Assembly (NCBI GenBank): GCA_964403505.1
Contig: CAYOFP010000002.1
Span: 1 to 64,000 of the forward strand
Reading direction: 5' to 3'
DNA: 64,000 nucleotides
Origin: CAKSEI01 sp964403505
Lineage (GTDB): Bacteria; Bacillota; Clostridia; Oscillospirales; CAG-272
In this document: one piece after another, positions 1-7,933 of the stretch
Numbering within the stretch: the first letter of the stretch is position 1
Layout of the letters: each line of letters opens with the position of its first letter
Position numbers and translations under genes: made by a program
The notes under the pieces: generated by a model
The model's database searches: none
Seen by the model: only the letters and a program-made list of their open reading frames with translations
Told to the model about the DNA's origin: nothing

Positions 1-2
1 AG

Positions 3-809
3 ATGCGCCTGCCGCAGTTCAAAAATCTGATCGAGCCGTCCGACCCACGCTATGCACGCATGGCTTACCATAATGATTCGGTATTCGGAGAGGCTCAGAG
101 TGCGACGGGCGGAGTCGACCCGGGCACCGAGCTTGCCGCACAGGTCGAGCGGGAAAGCCCGACACTGCCGATCGACGGCGAGCTTTTCTGGGGCGGATGG
201 TCGGCCGGCAGTGCCCCCGAGTGCTTTTTCCCCGATCCGTTTTACGTAATGAAGTGGCTGTATGATCAGCGTTATACCTCGCTTTCTATCATGCATAATT
301 ATATGGAAAACGGCGTTACAAAACCCTATGCGCTCAGTCGTTGGCGTACCATACGCCTGACACCCGGGATGCTCAGAGAGCACGGTATCCTGCCGGATGA
401 GGACTATTTTGCCGCAGGGGAGCGCAGTGTGTTTGAATACCTGCGTGACCATCTCGGCTATCGATTGAGTGCGCTCGAAATCGCACACGAGGGCAGGGAA
501 TTTGCCCTGACCCTGCAAAATACCGGCTTTGCCGCACCCCATTTTATCACTCGATCGGTGCTCGTACTGCTCGATGCACACGGCGATGAGGTCGGGCGGG
601 TGCAGACAGGCACTCTGCGTGACCTGCAGCCACGCACGTCGGACGGCAAACGCCCAACGCTCACCCTGCGTGCCGCATTCGACGTACCGCACGGTGTCTA
701 CTTCCTCGGCTTTACGGCGTGCAACGGTGCAGACACACCCGTTCGCCTGGCAAACGAGGCGGTGTATGCAGACGGGATCAATATTTTCGGCAGGGTCGAA
801 ATATCATAA
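3..809 (+). CDS. DUF4832 domain protein, 5'-truncated by the window edge
   Basis: C-terminal 268 residues of a larger protein; the frame is open to the window edge, so the ATG at base 3 is probably internal. Recognisable family features are a YHNDSVFG stretch near residue 22, FWGGW near 62, a DHLGYR motif near 150 and LQNTGFAAPH near 170, the pattern of DUF4832, which usually follows a DUF4874 barrel and is found in secreted or surface carbohydrate-associated proteins. The enzymatic role of the family is not established. It ends at a strong hairpin terminator, so it is the last gene of its transcript. Confidence 0.7.
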   Translation: MRLPQFKNLIEPSDPRYARMAYHNDSVFGEAQSATGGVDPGTELAAQVERESPTLPIDGELFWGGWSAGSAPECFFPDPFYVMKWLYDQRYTSLSIMHNYMENGVTKPYALSRWRTIRLTPGMLREHGILPDEDYFAAGERSVFEYLRDHLGYRLSALEIAHEGREFALTLQNTGFAAPHFITRSVLVLLDAHGDEVGRVQTGTLRDLQPRTSDGKRPTLTLRAAFDVPHGVYFLGFTACNGADTPVRLANEAVYADGINIFGRVEIS

Positions 810-821
810 TAAATTCACTCT

Positions 822-848
822 GAAAAGGCGCTTCGGCGCCTTTTCCAA
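822..848 (+). terminator. Intrinsic-type terminator after the DUF4832 gene
   Basis: Perfect 10-bp stem GAAAAGGCGC / GCGCCTTTTC closed by a TTCG tetraloop. The 3' arm carries the T-rich stretch, 12 bases after the stop codon. Confidence 0.8.
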
Positions 849-935
849 ATTATTTAGAAAATTTTTTCCGATTTTGTTTAACCAAATCACAAAAACGCAC
901 ACTATCTTGGCAGATACACAGAAAGGGAAGGACGC

Positions 936-2498
936 ATGAACGTACAGGAGAAGCAGATCGCCGAGTCTGCAAAAACGATCTTTACATGGTGCCGTGCACG
1001 TACATCAAATCTGCACGATGCGCAGGATCTGTCGCAGGATATCCTGCTGGAGCTTTGCCGTTCGGTGAAGAATCTGCGAGAGCCGGGCGCATTTTATGGC
1101 TTTATGTGGTCGGTCGCAGACAATGTATATCGGCAGTGGCTCAAAAAGCAGAAAAAAGGCGAGACCTGTACCCTTGACGAAGCGGTGCTTGTATCAGAGG
1201 AACAGGATTTCGACTGCGGTGAAGAGGACGACTTGTATCTCTTGCGCCGGGAACTCTCTCTCCTCGCCGAGCGCTACCGCCGGGCGATGATCCTGTATTA
1301 TGTCGAACGCCGCTCCTGTGCACAGATTGCCTCCCTTCTCGATCTGAGCGAAAGCATGGTAAAATATCTGCTCTTCAAGGGCAGACAAATTGTGAAAGAA
1401 GGTATGAATATGGAACGCAAAATCGGAATGCTCAGTTATCACCCAAAGAAACTCACCCCCTGTTATAGCGGAGAAGGGCCGAATCAGTTCTGGGCCTTTA
1501 TGAATCGTATAATTCCGCAGAATATCGTCAGCGCATGTTACAATGCCGCCCTGACTGATGAGCAGATCAGTTTGGAGCTCGGTATACCGCTGCCGTATTT
1601 AGAGGATGAGATCTGCGCCCTGACAGAGAAAAAACTGTTGGTCTGTGACAAGAACCGCTATCTTTCTAATGTAATTATCATCGACCGTGACTGTTCACAG
1701 CAGATCGCCCAGGCGGCGGCAGAGTGTCACGACCGCATTGCACAAAGCATCAGCACCTTTATTACGGAACAGATGGAGGATTACCGGGCGCTCGGCTTTT
1801 ACGGCTCGGAGTTTTCGGAGAATACCCTGCGCTGGCAGCTCGCCACACTGGTACTGCGTGCCATACAGGTATATCATCCCGAGGAGCAGGAGCGCCCCGA
1901 GCCGCCGGTGACCGGCTGGGGAGAGCACGCCTTCTTATGGCTTAAGGAGGTAGAAGAATCAGAGCCGTACACCTTCAATTACAGCGGAATGAGCAATAGC
2001 GACGGTAGCTACACGATCCTCTTTTTTGACTATCTCCCTGCGCAAAAGGGGGATCATCACGACCTCTGGGGTAATCAGTGGTATATCGACCTGCTTTGCG
2101 ATGTTGCGAGCAAAAACGGGAAACTGCGCAGTGAGTACGACCTTGCGGCTGTGGCGGAGCTTGTCCGTAAGGGATATGTCATTTCGAGTGGCGGTGATGT
2201 GCACGCTGCCCTGCCGGTCTATACGCCGGAACAGTACAGCACGCTCAACGCAAAGATCAGTGAGTTTATCGAAAAAACGCTTGCCCCGGATCTTACGGCG
2301 ATCGATGAGAGTGCACAGAGCGTGATCGCCGAGCATACGCCCGAGTATCTGAAAGATCAGATCCCGGGAATTGCAGTCCAAAACAGATTTTACCATACGG
2401 TATGTGCGCCCGCACGCCGCATGGTGGCGCAGGGTTTCCTCTCGACTGCATATCACCCGGACGAGATGCCCACGACCTTTGTTGTACAGAATGGATAA
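936..2498 (+). CDS. ECF-type sigma-70 factor with long C-terminal extension
   Basis: 520 residues, against roughly 160-200 for an ordinary ECF sigma factor. The N-terminal 155 residues look like sigma region 2 (DAQDLSQDILLEL near 28-40, then the aromatic-rich FYGFMWSVADNVYRQWL) followed by region 4 (LSLLAERYRRAMILYY, CAQIASLLDLSESMVKYLLFKGRQ). The remaining about 365 residues begin MERKIGMLSYHPKKL and contain a segment resembling a winged helix (TDEQISLELGIPLPYLEDEI), then an unassigned domain. The start has a GGGAAGGA site just upstream. No anti-sigma gene is adjacent, so the C-terminal region may be the built-in sensor or inhibitor; that is inference. It ends at a shared terminator. Confidence 0.75.
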   Translation: MNVQEKQIAESAKTIFTWCRARTSNLHDAQDLSQDILLELCRSVKNLREPGAFYGFMWSVADNVYRQWLKKQKKGETCTLDEAVLVSEEQDFDCGEEDDLYLLRRELSLLAERYRRAMILYYVERRSCAQIASLLDLSESMVKYLLFKGRQIVKEGMNMERKIGMLSYHPKKLTPCYSGEGPNQFWAFMNRIIPQNIVSACYNAALTDEQISLELGIPLPYLEDEICALTEKKLLVCDKNRYLSNVIIIDRDCSQQIAQAAAECHDRIAQSISTFITEQMEDYRALGFYGSEFSENTLRWQLATLVLRAIQVYHPEEQERPEPPVTGWGEHAFLWLKEVEESEPYTFNYSGMSNSDGSYTILFFDYLPAQKGDHHDLWGNQWYIDLLCDVASKNGKLRSEYDLAAVAELVRKGYVISSGGDVHAALPVYTPEQYSTLNAKISEFIEKTLAPDLTAIDESAQSVIAEHTPEYLKDQIPGIAVQNRFYHTVCAPARRMVAQGFLSTAYHPDEMPTTFVVQNG

Positions 2499-2512
2499 GC
2501 ACATCAATAGAA

Positions 2513-2545
2513 AATACGGTCTGCGTTTGCAGACCGTATTTTTTT
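2513..2545. terminator. Bidirectional terminator
   Basis: 12-bp perfect stem AATACGGTCTGC / GCAGACCGTATT with a 4-base loop and a T run on the + side. It lies between the convergent ECF-fusion gene and the sigma4/alpha-CTD gene. Confidence 0.8.
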
Positions 2546-3134
2546 AGCAGTATTTGTCCCATTCTGTGTTGAAAACGCCGTTATCTTGCAGTGCGGCGGC
2601 AATCTCACTGCGGCTCTTGGCTCCGAGGTTCCGTATGTTCATGATCTCCGCATCTGAAAGTGCCGCCACATCTCCGATCAGTTTACAGCCTGCGGCGATC
2701 AATCTGTTGTATGCGAGCGTCGTTAAACCTAAGCGGCCGATCGAGAATTTCGTGACAGGTGTATTATCGAGCGCCTCCTGTCTCTTTTTCAGAATCTGTC
2801 GGTATCCCTCTAAGCCGTATTTGATGCAGTTCAGATTCTGCGGACGCTGTAATGCCCGCAGCGCCGTATCCTCGATATGCTTGATCGATTTCGCAGATAC
2901 CGAGAATTGCTTTGCGATCTCTGTACGGGGTTTCTTCTCCTGATAGCGCTGATAAATGACCTCTTGTGATTTTTCAGGAAGAAGTGAGAGCACATATTGT
3001 ATTCCGTCCAGCATGTCGGGCGTCAGCTCGCTCGGCAGCTCCAGATCCGTATATTCTTTGATTGCCGCTAAAAGATTATGCGGATATTCCCCCTCTTTGT
3101 AGATATTTCGCCGATAGATTGTTTTTGCGTCCAT
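2544..3134 (-). CDS. Sigma region 4-like / RNA polymerase alpha-CTD-like fusion protein
   Basis: 196 residues from the ATG at 3134, chosen because AAAGGAGG lies 6 bases upstream; a longer frame exists but has no ribosome site. The middle (LLPEKSQEVIYQRYQEKKPRTEIAKQF then SVSAKSIKHIEDTALRAL) is a sigma region 4 helix-turn-helix. The C-terminal 60 residues (FSIGRLGLTTLAYNRLIAAG, then IRNLGAKSRSEI) match the alpha-subunit C-terminal domain, where the equivalent motif is VRNLGRKSLEE. No region 2 is present, so it cannot be a complete sigma factor; a DNA-binding regulator that contacts polymerase or UP elements is more likely. It is divergent from an XRE regulator with symmetrical AT-rich repeats between them. 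Confidence 0.75.
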   Translation of the reverse strand: MDAKTIYRRNIYKEGEYPHNLLAAIKEYTDLELPSELTPDMLDGIQYVLSLLPEKSQEVIYQRYQEKKPRTEIAKQFSVSAKSIKHIEDTALRALQRPQNLNCIKYGLEGYRQILKKRQEALDNTPVTKFSIGRLGLTTLAYNRLIAAGCKLIGDVAALSDAEIMNIRNLGAKSRSEIAAALQDNGVFNTEWDKYC

Positions 3135-3225
3135 GTTTGCCTCCTTTATTTTGGTGGTTTTTATATGCATGTTATATGCAGCCAAAAGTAGATTAGATAT
3201 TTAAAACCTTTTATCACTGTATATT

Positions 3226-3303
3226 AGATATTATATATCTTATCACGAGCAAAATCAAGCACCTGATATCTCATGATCTTATTGAATATGATATATAATA
3301 TCT
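3226..3303. promoter_or_regulatory. Paired inverted AT-rich repeats between divergent regulators
   Basis: A 14-base sequence AGATATTATATATC at 3226-3239 recurs in opposite orientation at 3290-3303 (GATATATAATATCT). The pair lies between the starts of the sigma4/alpha-CTD gene (-) and the XRE gene (+). A TATAAT-like string at 3294-3299 falls in the second copy. These are candidate operators for the XRE protein; binding is inferred. Confidence 0.4.
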
Positions 3304-3340
3304 TGTAGAAGATATGAGTATAGGAGGGTGCTGGGTTAGT

Positions 3341-3658
3341 ATGTATGAAAGGTTTATTGCTCAAAGATTAGCTCAGTTGCGTGAAGCAAAAGGTGTTAGC
3401 GGTAGGGAAATGTCCTTGGATATGGGACAAAATGCCAGTTATGTAAATAGAATAGAAAATGGGAGAGCTTTGCCCTCTATGCAAGGTTTTTTATATATTT
3501 GCGAATATCTGAATATTACACCGGAGGATTTTTTCAAAAAAGAGGTTGCTAACCCCATACTTCTCAATGATGTAATATCAGAACTCCAAGAATTGTCTGC
3601 TGAACAGCTTAGTATTATTCGTGATATTATCGTTGATATAAAGCAACTTCATAAATAA
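3341..3658 (+). CDS. XRE-family helix-turn-helix transcriptional regulator
   Basis: 105 residues from the ATG at 3341; AGGAGG at 3322-3327 is the nearest ribosome site (13-base spacing), and an upstream in-frame ATG at 3314 precedes it and is unlikely. Residues 6-60 form a Cro/CI-type HTH: RLAQLREAKGVSGREMSLDM, then NASYVNRIENGRALPSMQGF. A short C-terminal helical tail (LNDVISELQELSAEQLSII) is typical of small Firmicutes regulators. It is clearly more AT-rich than its neighbours, which suggests recent acquisition. Its targets are unknown; the inverted repeats in its own upstream region are the best guess. Confidence 0.75.
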   Translation: MYERFIAQRLAQLREAKGVSGREMSLDMGQNASYVNRIENGRALPSMQGFLYICEYLNITPEDFFKKEVANPILLNDVISELQELSAEQLSIIRDIIVDIKQLHK

Positions 3659-3930
3659 GCGAGAACGGCTCTTAAGAGGAGCTGTTTTCTTTTTTGTATA
3701 TTCAACGAAATAAAAAAGTGCGCCAACCGAAGTCAACGCACCGAAAAACGCATCGCTCCAATTGTCGCCAAACAAAATTCAATACCACCACAAGCAGTAT
3801 AAAAGAGCATCAGCATTTTTACCGATAATAAAAATACTGCTTGGTGCATAAAAATAATATTGAATTTTGTATGGCAGAAATATTTTACCATATTTTCTCA
3901 AAATTTACAATAGTTTTTCACACTTTTGAT
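3659..3930. repeat. Non-coding region with a nested inverted repeat (3772-3870)
   Basis: No convincing gene is seen. A 13-bp perfect outer repeat (3772-3784 with 3858-3870, ACAAAATTCAATA) encloses a second pair (AAGCAGTAT at 3792-3800 with ATACTGCTT at 3834-3842), together a roughly 99-base foldback. No transposase or clear target duplication is visible. A weak hairpin near 3665-3690 with a T-rich tail may terminate the XRE transcript. Confidence 0.4.
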
Positions 3931-3961
3931 AAAAAAAGCGGACGCATACAGCGTCCGCTTT
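3931..3961 (-). terminator. Terminator of the ackA-aroF transcript
   Basis: Stem AAAGCGGACGC / GCGTCCGCTTT around a 5-base loop. On the minus strand it is followed by seven T residues, just after the aroF stop. Confidence 0.85.
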
Positions 3962-3974
3962 TGGTTTCTTTTCG

Positions 3975-5003
3975 TTATATCAGATCTGCGATCTCGTAGA
4001 TGAGCTTTTCTGTCTTTTCCCAACCGATGCACGGGTCGGTGATGGATTTACCGAAGACGCCTTCGCCTATCTTCTGGCATCCGTCCTCGAGGTAGCTTTC
4101 TATCATAAAGCCTTTTACCATTTTCTTGACGTCAGCGTTGTGACGTGTCGAGTGTAAGACCTCTTTGCATATACGGGGCTGCTCGAGCGGCTTCTTGCCC
4201 GAGTTTGCGTGGTTGGCATCGACGATCAATGCGATGTTTTCGAGTCCCGCCTTCGTGTAGAAGTCATACAGCATCGTGAGATCCTCGTAGTGATAGTTCG
4301 GCAGTGACTGACCGTGCTTATTCACATAACCTCTCAGTATCGCATGTGCGAGGGGGTTTCCGCTCGTTGTTACGTCCCATCCTCTGTATATGAAGTTATG
4401 CGAGTGCTGTGCGGCCTTGATTGAGTTTATCATGACCGAGAGGTCGCCGCCTGTCGGGTTTTTCATTCCGACGGGAACGTCAACACCCGAGGATACGAGT
4501 CTGTGCTCCTGATTTTCGACAGAGCGTGCGCCGACGGCGATATATGATATCAGGTCGGAGAGGTATCTGTGATTTGCAGGGTAGAGCATTTCGTCCGCAG
4601 AGGAAAGACCCGTTTCACGCAGACATCTCGAGTGGAGCTCACGGATCGCAAGGATGCCGTTGTATACATCGGGCTTTTCCTCGGGGTTCGGCTGGTGGAC
4701 CATGCCCTTGTAGCCCTCGCCGGTCGTTCTCGGCTTATTTGTATATATTCTCGGTATCAGTATGAGCTTTTCTGCGACCTTATCCTGAACAGTTTTCAGG
4801 CGGTGGATGTATTCCATGACCGGCTCTTCCGCATCGGCAGAGCAGGGACCTATGACGAGCACGAGCTTGTCGCTCTTTCCCGTGAATACGTCTTTGATTT
4901 CTTCATCACGTGCGGCTTTCGCTGCGATATCTTTTTCTGTAAGCGGATACTTTTCCTTCGTCTCCTTCGGAATAGGCAGCTTACGGGTAAATTCCATTCC
5001 CAT
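3975..5003 (-). CDS. aroF: 3-deoxy-7-phosphoheptulonate (DAHP) synthase, class I alpha type
   Basis: 342 residues. Condenses phosphoenolpyruvate with erythrose 4-phosphate, the first step of the shikimate pathway, in the cytosol. It retains the catalytic signatures: LVIGPCSAD near residue 50 with the metal-ligand Cys, KPRTTGEGYKG near 90 for PEP binding, VGMKNPTGG near 178, and DANHANSGK near 263 with a metal-ligand His. The start follows the ackA stop by two bases, with a GAGGAG site inside the ackA end, so the two genes are co-transcribed. It is far from the main aro operon, whose own DAHP synthase-like protein has lost these motifs, so this is probably the functional entry enzyme. It ends at a strong terminator. 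Confidence 0.93.
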   Translation of the reverse strand: MGMEFTRKLPIPKETKEKYPLTEKDIAAKAARDEEIKDVFTGKSDKLVLVIGPCSADAEEPVMEYIHRLKTVQDKVAEKLILIPRIYTNKPRTTGEGYKGMVHQPNPEEKPDVYNGILAIRELHSRCLRETGLSSADEMLYPANHRYLSDLISYIAVGARSVENQEHRLVSSGVDVPVGMKNPTGGDLSVMINSIKAAQHSHNFIYRGWDVTTSGNPLAHAILRGYVNKHGQSLPNYHYEDLTMLYDFYTKAGLENIALIVDANHANSGKKPLEQPRICKEVLHSTRHNADVKKMVKGFMIESYLEDGCQKIGEGVFGKSITDPCIGWEKTEKLIYEIADLI

Positions 5004-5005
5004 TT

Positions 5006-6214
5006 TTATTTCTCCTCTACGATATCTTTTGTATCAGATGCAATCATGAGCTCCTCGTCGGTCGGTATCACGTAGACCTTGACCTTTGATTTCGGTGTGG
5101 AAAGCTCGACGATATTAGACTGACGGAGTATTTTTGCGTTGAGCTCATAGTCGATGTCGATACCCATGTATTCCATGTCATGGCATACTCTGTCACGGAG
5201 CTCGGGGTTGTTCTCTCCCATACCTGCGGTGAATACGATCGCATCGAGTCCGTTCATTGCGGCGGCATAAGCGCCGATGTATTTCTTTACCTGGTATGCG
5301 AGCATGCTCGCTGTGAGGAGCGCCTGCTTGTCACCCTTGAGTATAGCCGCCTCGATATCACGGCTGTCGGACGAGATGCCTGATACACCTGCAAATCCGC
5401 ACTTTTTATTCATATATTCATTCATTTCCTGCGGTGTCATGCCCTCACGCTCCATGATAAACGTAACGATCGCAGGGTCGATCGCACCGCACCGTGTACC
5501 CATCATCAGACCGTCAAGAGGAGTGAAGCCCATCGTCGTGTCGATGACCTTTCCGTCCTTGACTGCTGAGATGGATGAGCCGTTACCGATATGGCAGGTG
5601 ACGATCTTAGTACCCTCTGCTTTACCGCCGAGCAGCTCGATCATCTTCTTTGCGACGAAGCGGTGAGATGTGCCGTGTGCGCCGTAACGGCGGATGTCGT
5701 ATTTTTCTGCGATCTCTTTAGAGATAGCGTAAGTATATGCATATTCGGGCATCGTCTGATGGAATGCCGTGTCAAATACGAGTACCTGGGGAACACCGGG
5801 CATGACCGATGTGCACGCCTCGATCCCCATGATCGCCGGCTTTGTGTGAAGGGGTGCAAAGTCAACGCATTTTGTGAGCTTTTCCATGACGTCGTCTGTG
5901 ACGAGACAGCTCTCGAAGAAGTATGGACCGCCGTGCACGACTCTGTGTCCGACTGCACCGATCTCAGACATATCTGCAATACAAGCGTTTGCAGGTTTGA
6001 GGAGCATGTCCACGACTGCTTTCATCGCCTCAGCGTGTGTATTGATCGGGAACTCCTTTATATCCTTATCGCCGTTCGGCTTTTTGTGCTCGATGAGGCT
6101 TCCGTCTGCTCCGATGCGCTCGCAAATACCCTTGCCGAGGACAGAGCCTGCCTCCATATCAAAAAGCTGATATTTCAGAGACGAGCTTCCTGCGTTTACT
6201 ACCAATACTTTCAT
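5006..6214 (-). CDS. ackA: Acetate kinase
   Basis: 402 residues, full length. Interconverts acetyl phosphate plus ADP with acetate plus ATP, the energy-yielding last step of acetate fermentation. Seen: N-terminal VLVVNAGSSSLKYQLFD, the HRVVHGG motif near 90, FDTAFHQTMP near 175, YGAHGTSH near 205, HIGNGSS near 238 and GMGENNPELR near 330, all standard for the acetate/propionate kinase family. GGAGG precedes the ATG. A pta gene is not adjacent. A TTGAAA-N17-TATAAT promoter reads into it, and aroF follows in the same transcript. Confidence 0.97.
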   Translation of the reverse strand: MKVLVVNAGSSSLKYQLFDMEAGSVLGKGICERIGADGSLIEHKKPNGDKDIKEFPINTHAEAMKAVVDMLLKPANACIADMSEIGAVGHRVVHGGPYFFESCLVTDDVMEKLTKCVDFAPLHTKPAIMGIEACTSVMPGVPQVLVFDTAFHQTMPEYAYTYAISKEIAEKYDIRRYGAHGTSHRFVAKKMIELLGGKAEGTKIVTCHIGNGSSISAVKDGKVIDTTMGFTPLDGLMMGTRCGAIDPAIVTFIMEREGMTPQEMNEYMNKKCGFAGVSGISSDSRDIEAAILKGDKQALLTASMLAYQVKKYIGAYAAAMNGLDAIVFTAGMGENNPELRDRVCHDMEYMGIDIDYELNAKILRQSNIVELSTPKSKVKVYVIPTDEELMIASDTKDIVEEK

Positions 6215-6230
6215 AATTTATCCTCCGAAT

Positions 6231-6259
6231 TTGACTTTTGAAAATTATCATGTTAAAAT
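6231..6259 (+). promoter_or_regulatory. Predicted sigma-A promoter for tmcAL
   Basis: TTGACT (6231-6236), 17-base spacer, TAAAAT (6254-6259). It faces the ackA promoter, so each transcript starts inside or reads through the other's promoter. Confidence 0.6.
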
Positions 6260-6261
6260 AC

Positions 6262-6290
6262 ATTATACAATAAATATGTTGATTTTTCAA
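6262..6290 (-). promoter_or_regulatory. Predicted sigma-A promoter for ackA-aroF
   Basis: On the minus strand TTGAAA (6285-6290), 17-base spacer and a perfect TATAAT (6262-6267). It lies head-on to the tmcAL promoter. Confidence 0.75.
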
Positions 6291-6308
6291 GACCTAAACG
6301 GAGGAAAT

Positions 6309-7433
6309 ATGACTGTTGTAGCGGTGATATGCGAATATAATTTGTTTCACTCGGGTCATGGCCGCCTTATTTGCGCAATAAAAGAGAAATACGGTGGTGA
6401 ATGCGCTGTGCTTTCGCTCATGAGCGGCTCGTTTACCCAGCGGGGTGATTTTGCGGCGTGTGACAAATATATGAGAGCAAAAGCCGCACTTCTCGGCGGA
6501 AGCGATGTCACGCTCGAACTTCCTTTGCCGTACTGCTCGTCGGTCGGTGAGGTCTTCGCACGTGGGGCGGTCGGGATACTGAATGCGCTTTCCTGTGTTG
6601 ATGTGCTCGCCTTCGGCAGTGAATGCGGTGATATCTCGCTCCTTTGCGATATGGCAAAAAATCAGCTTTCTCCGGCTTTTGAGGAGGCAATGAAAGCCGC
6701 AATAGAAAGAGGAAACGGCGGTGAATCGTATATCGTCATACGTGAGAGGGTGTACGAGGCGCTTTTCGGTAAACGGACCCTGCACCCGAATGACACCCTT
6801 GCCCTCGAGTATATCATGGCGCTTATGCGCACGAAAAGCAGGATCGTCCCTTTTACGGTAAAGCGAGAGGGGGAGGAGAGTGCGACAAAGGCAAGAGAGA
6901 AGTTTCTGTCGGGTGATTTTGACTCGCTCTCTCTGATTGTGCCGCCCTCTGCGCTTGAGCTGTACAGGTGCGCCGAGCCGTATTCGGCAGAGTACGCATC
7001 CCGTGCCATGCTTTATGCACTGCGGTGCGCCGATCCCGATAGGATAAACGGCTGTTTCGGTGCGGACGGAGGACTCGGGGCGAGGATCGCCGCTCTCTCA
7101 CGGGAGTGTGATTCTATCTCCTCGTTGTATGCCGCCTGCGTTACGAAGACATATACAGAGGCACGGATCAAGCGATGTGTTTTATCCATACTGCTCGGCA
7201 TAACGGGCGATGATGTGCATACCCTGCCCGAGCGCATACTGATGCTTTCGGCAAACGAAAAGGGCAGGCAGGTCATCTCACGTGCGAGGGGCGGCGGTAT
7301 CACGGTGACTACCCGGGGCGCAAAAACCTACGGCAGGCTCGAGAGATGTGCGGACGCTTTATATACTTTAGGGGCGAAAAATGCAGGGAAATGCGAAAAA
7401 ATCCTGACACAAAACCCGTATATTGAAAAATAA
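6309..7433 (+). CDS. tmcAL: tRNA(Met) cytidine acetate ligase (TmcAL/YlbM family)
   Basis: 374 residues from the ATG at 6309, chosen for the GGAGG 6 bases upstream. The family activates acetate with ATP to acetyl-AMP and makes N4-acetylcytidine at the wobble base of elongator tRNA-Met. Seen: N-terminal VAVICEYNLFHSGH, with the HxGH of the nucleotidyltransferase fold, then SFTQRGDFAACDKY and VTLELPLPYCSSVGEVFA, all conserved in YlbM proteins. It is divergent from ackA, and both enzymes handle acetate, so the adjacency makes metabolic sense. The N-terminal half is well conserved; the C-terminal half is less so. Confidence 0.85.
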   Translation: MTVVAVICEYNLFHSGHGRLICAIKEKYGGECAVLSLMSGSFTQRGDFAACDKYMRAKAALLGGSDVTLELPLPYCSSVGEVFARGAVGILNALSCVDVLAFGSECGDISLLCDMAKNQLSPAFEEAMKAAIERGNGGESYIVIRERVYEALFGKRTLHPNDTLALEYIMALMRTKSRIVPFTVKREGEESATKAREKFLSGDFDSLSLIVPPSALELYRCAEPYSAEYASRAMLYALRCADPDRINGCFGADGGLGARIAALSRECDSISSLYAACVTKTYTEARIKRCVLSILLGITGDDVHTLPERILMLSANEKGRQVISRARGGGITVTTRGAKTYGRLERCADALYTLGAKNAGKCEKILTQNPYIEK

Positions 7434-7501
7434 CTGTTGCAATATTTTCCGAAATGTATTATTATATATAAGATAAATGAAATTTAACGGAGGTGCATGA
7501 T

Positions 7502-7822
7502 ATGCCTGAATTTGAAAATAATAAGGGTAGTTACCTGATGTATAAGGGTAAGCCGCTCGTGCGTGAAAATAACATAATGTGTTACGGCGATGTAAATGAT
7601 GAATATATTCTCTTTATTATGATACTGTCAAATAAAACCGTAGAAACGCCGGACGGTAAAAATGAGGAAGTGCCGGATATGGTGCTGGCGCAGGTGCTCG
7701 GCCGTGAGCCGGGAAAGCCGGGTCACTCAAAGATCGTTAAGCAGTGGAATAAAAACGGCCTTTACGACGCACTCGATATCGGGATCATAACGCTCGACAG
7801 ACTGAACACAAAAGGTGAATAA
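7502..7822 (+). CDS. Small conserved hypothetical protein
   Basis: 106 residues from the ATG at 7502 (ACGGAGG 8 bases upstream; a GTG at 7493 falls on the ribosome site and is rejected). Acidic, soluble, no signal peptide or membrane segment. Notable stretches are NKGSYLMYKGKPLVREN, CYGDVNDEYILFIMILSNK and PDMVLAQVLGREP. I recognise it only as the kind of small uncharacterised protein common in Clostridia; no function can be assigned. Monocistronic, with its own terminator. Confidence 0.75.
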   Translation: MPEFENNKGSYLMYKGKPLVRENNIMCYGDVNDEYILFIMILSNKTVETPDGKNEEVPDMVLAQVLGREPGKPGHSKIVKQWNKNGLYDALDIGIITLDRLNTKGE

Positions 7823-7827
7823 TCAAA

Positions 7828-7866
7828 ATATACCCGCAAAGCGTTGCTTTGCGGGTATATTTTTTT
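7828..7866 (+). terminator. Intrinsic terminator
   Basis: 15-bp perfect stem (ATATACCCGCAAAGC and its complement) with a 3-base loop, then six T residues. Confidence 0.9.
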
Positions 7867-7875
7867 AAAAAGTTG

Positions 7876-7904
7876 TGAGACTTTTCCTGCTCTTATACGA
7901 CTAA
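7876..7904 (+). promoter_or_regulatory. Candidate ECF-sigma autoregulatory promoter
   Basis: TGAGAC (7876-7881), 16-base spacer, CGACTAA (7898-7904), upstream of an ECF sigma gene. The second ECF sigma gene in the window has TGTAAC-N16-CGTCTA in the same position, so the pattern looks like an ECF -35/-10 rather than sigma-A. Confidence 0.5.
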
Positions 7905-7933
7905 TAAGTGAAGAAGCGGAAAGGAGGAAGTCA

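Noticed and set aside
3578..3775. Minus-strand 65-residue hydrophobic frame (FGDNWSDAFFGALTSVGAL)
   Set aside because: TTG start without a convincing ribosome site and overlap with the XRE gene end; could be a remnant, but cannot be supported.
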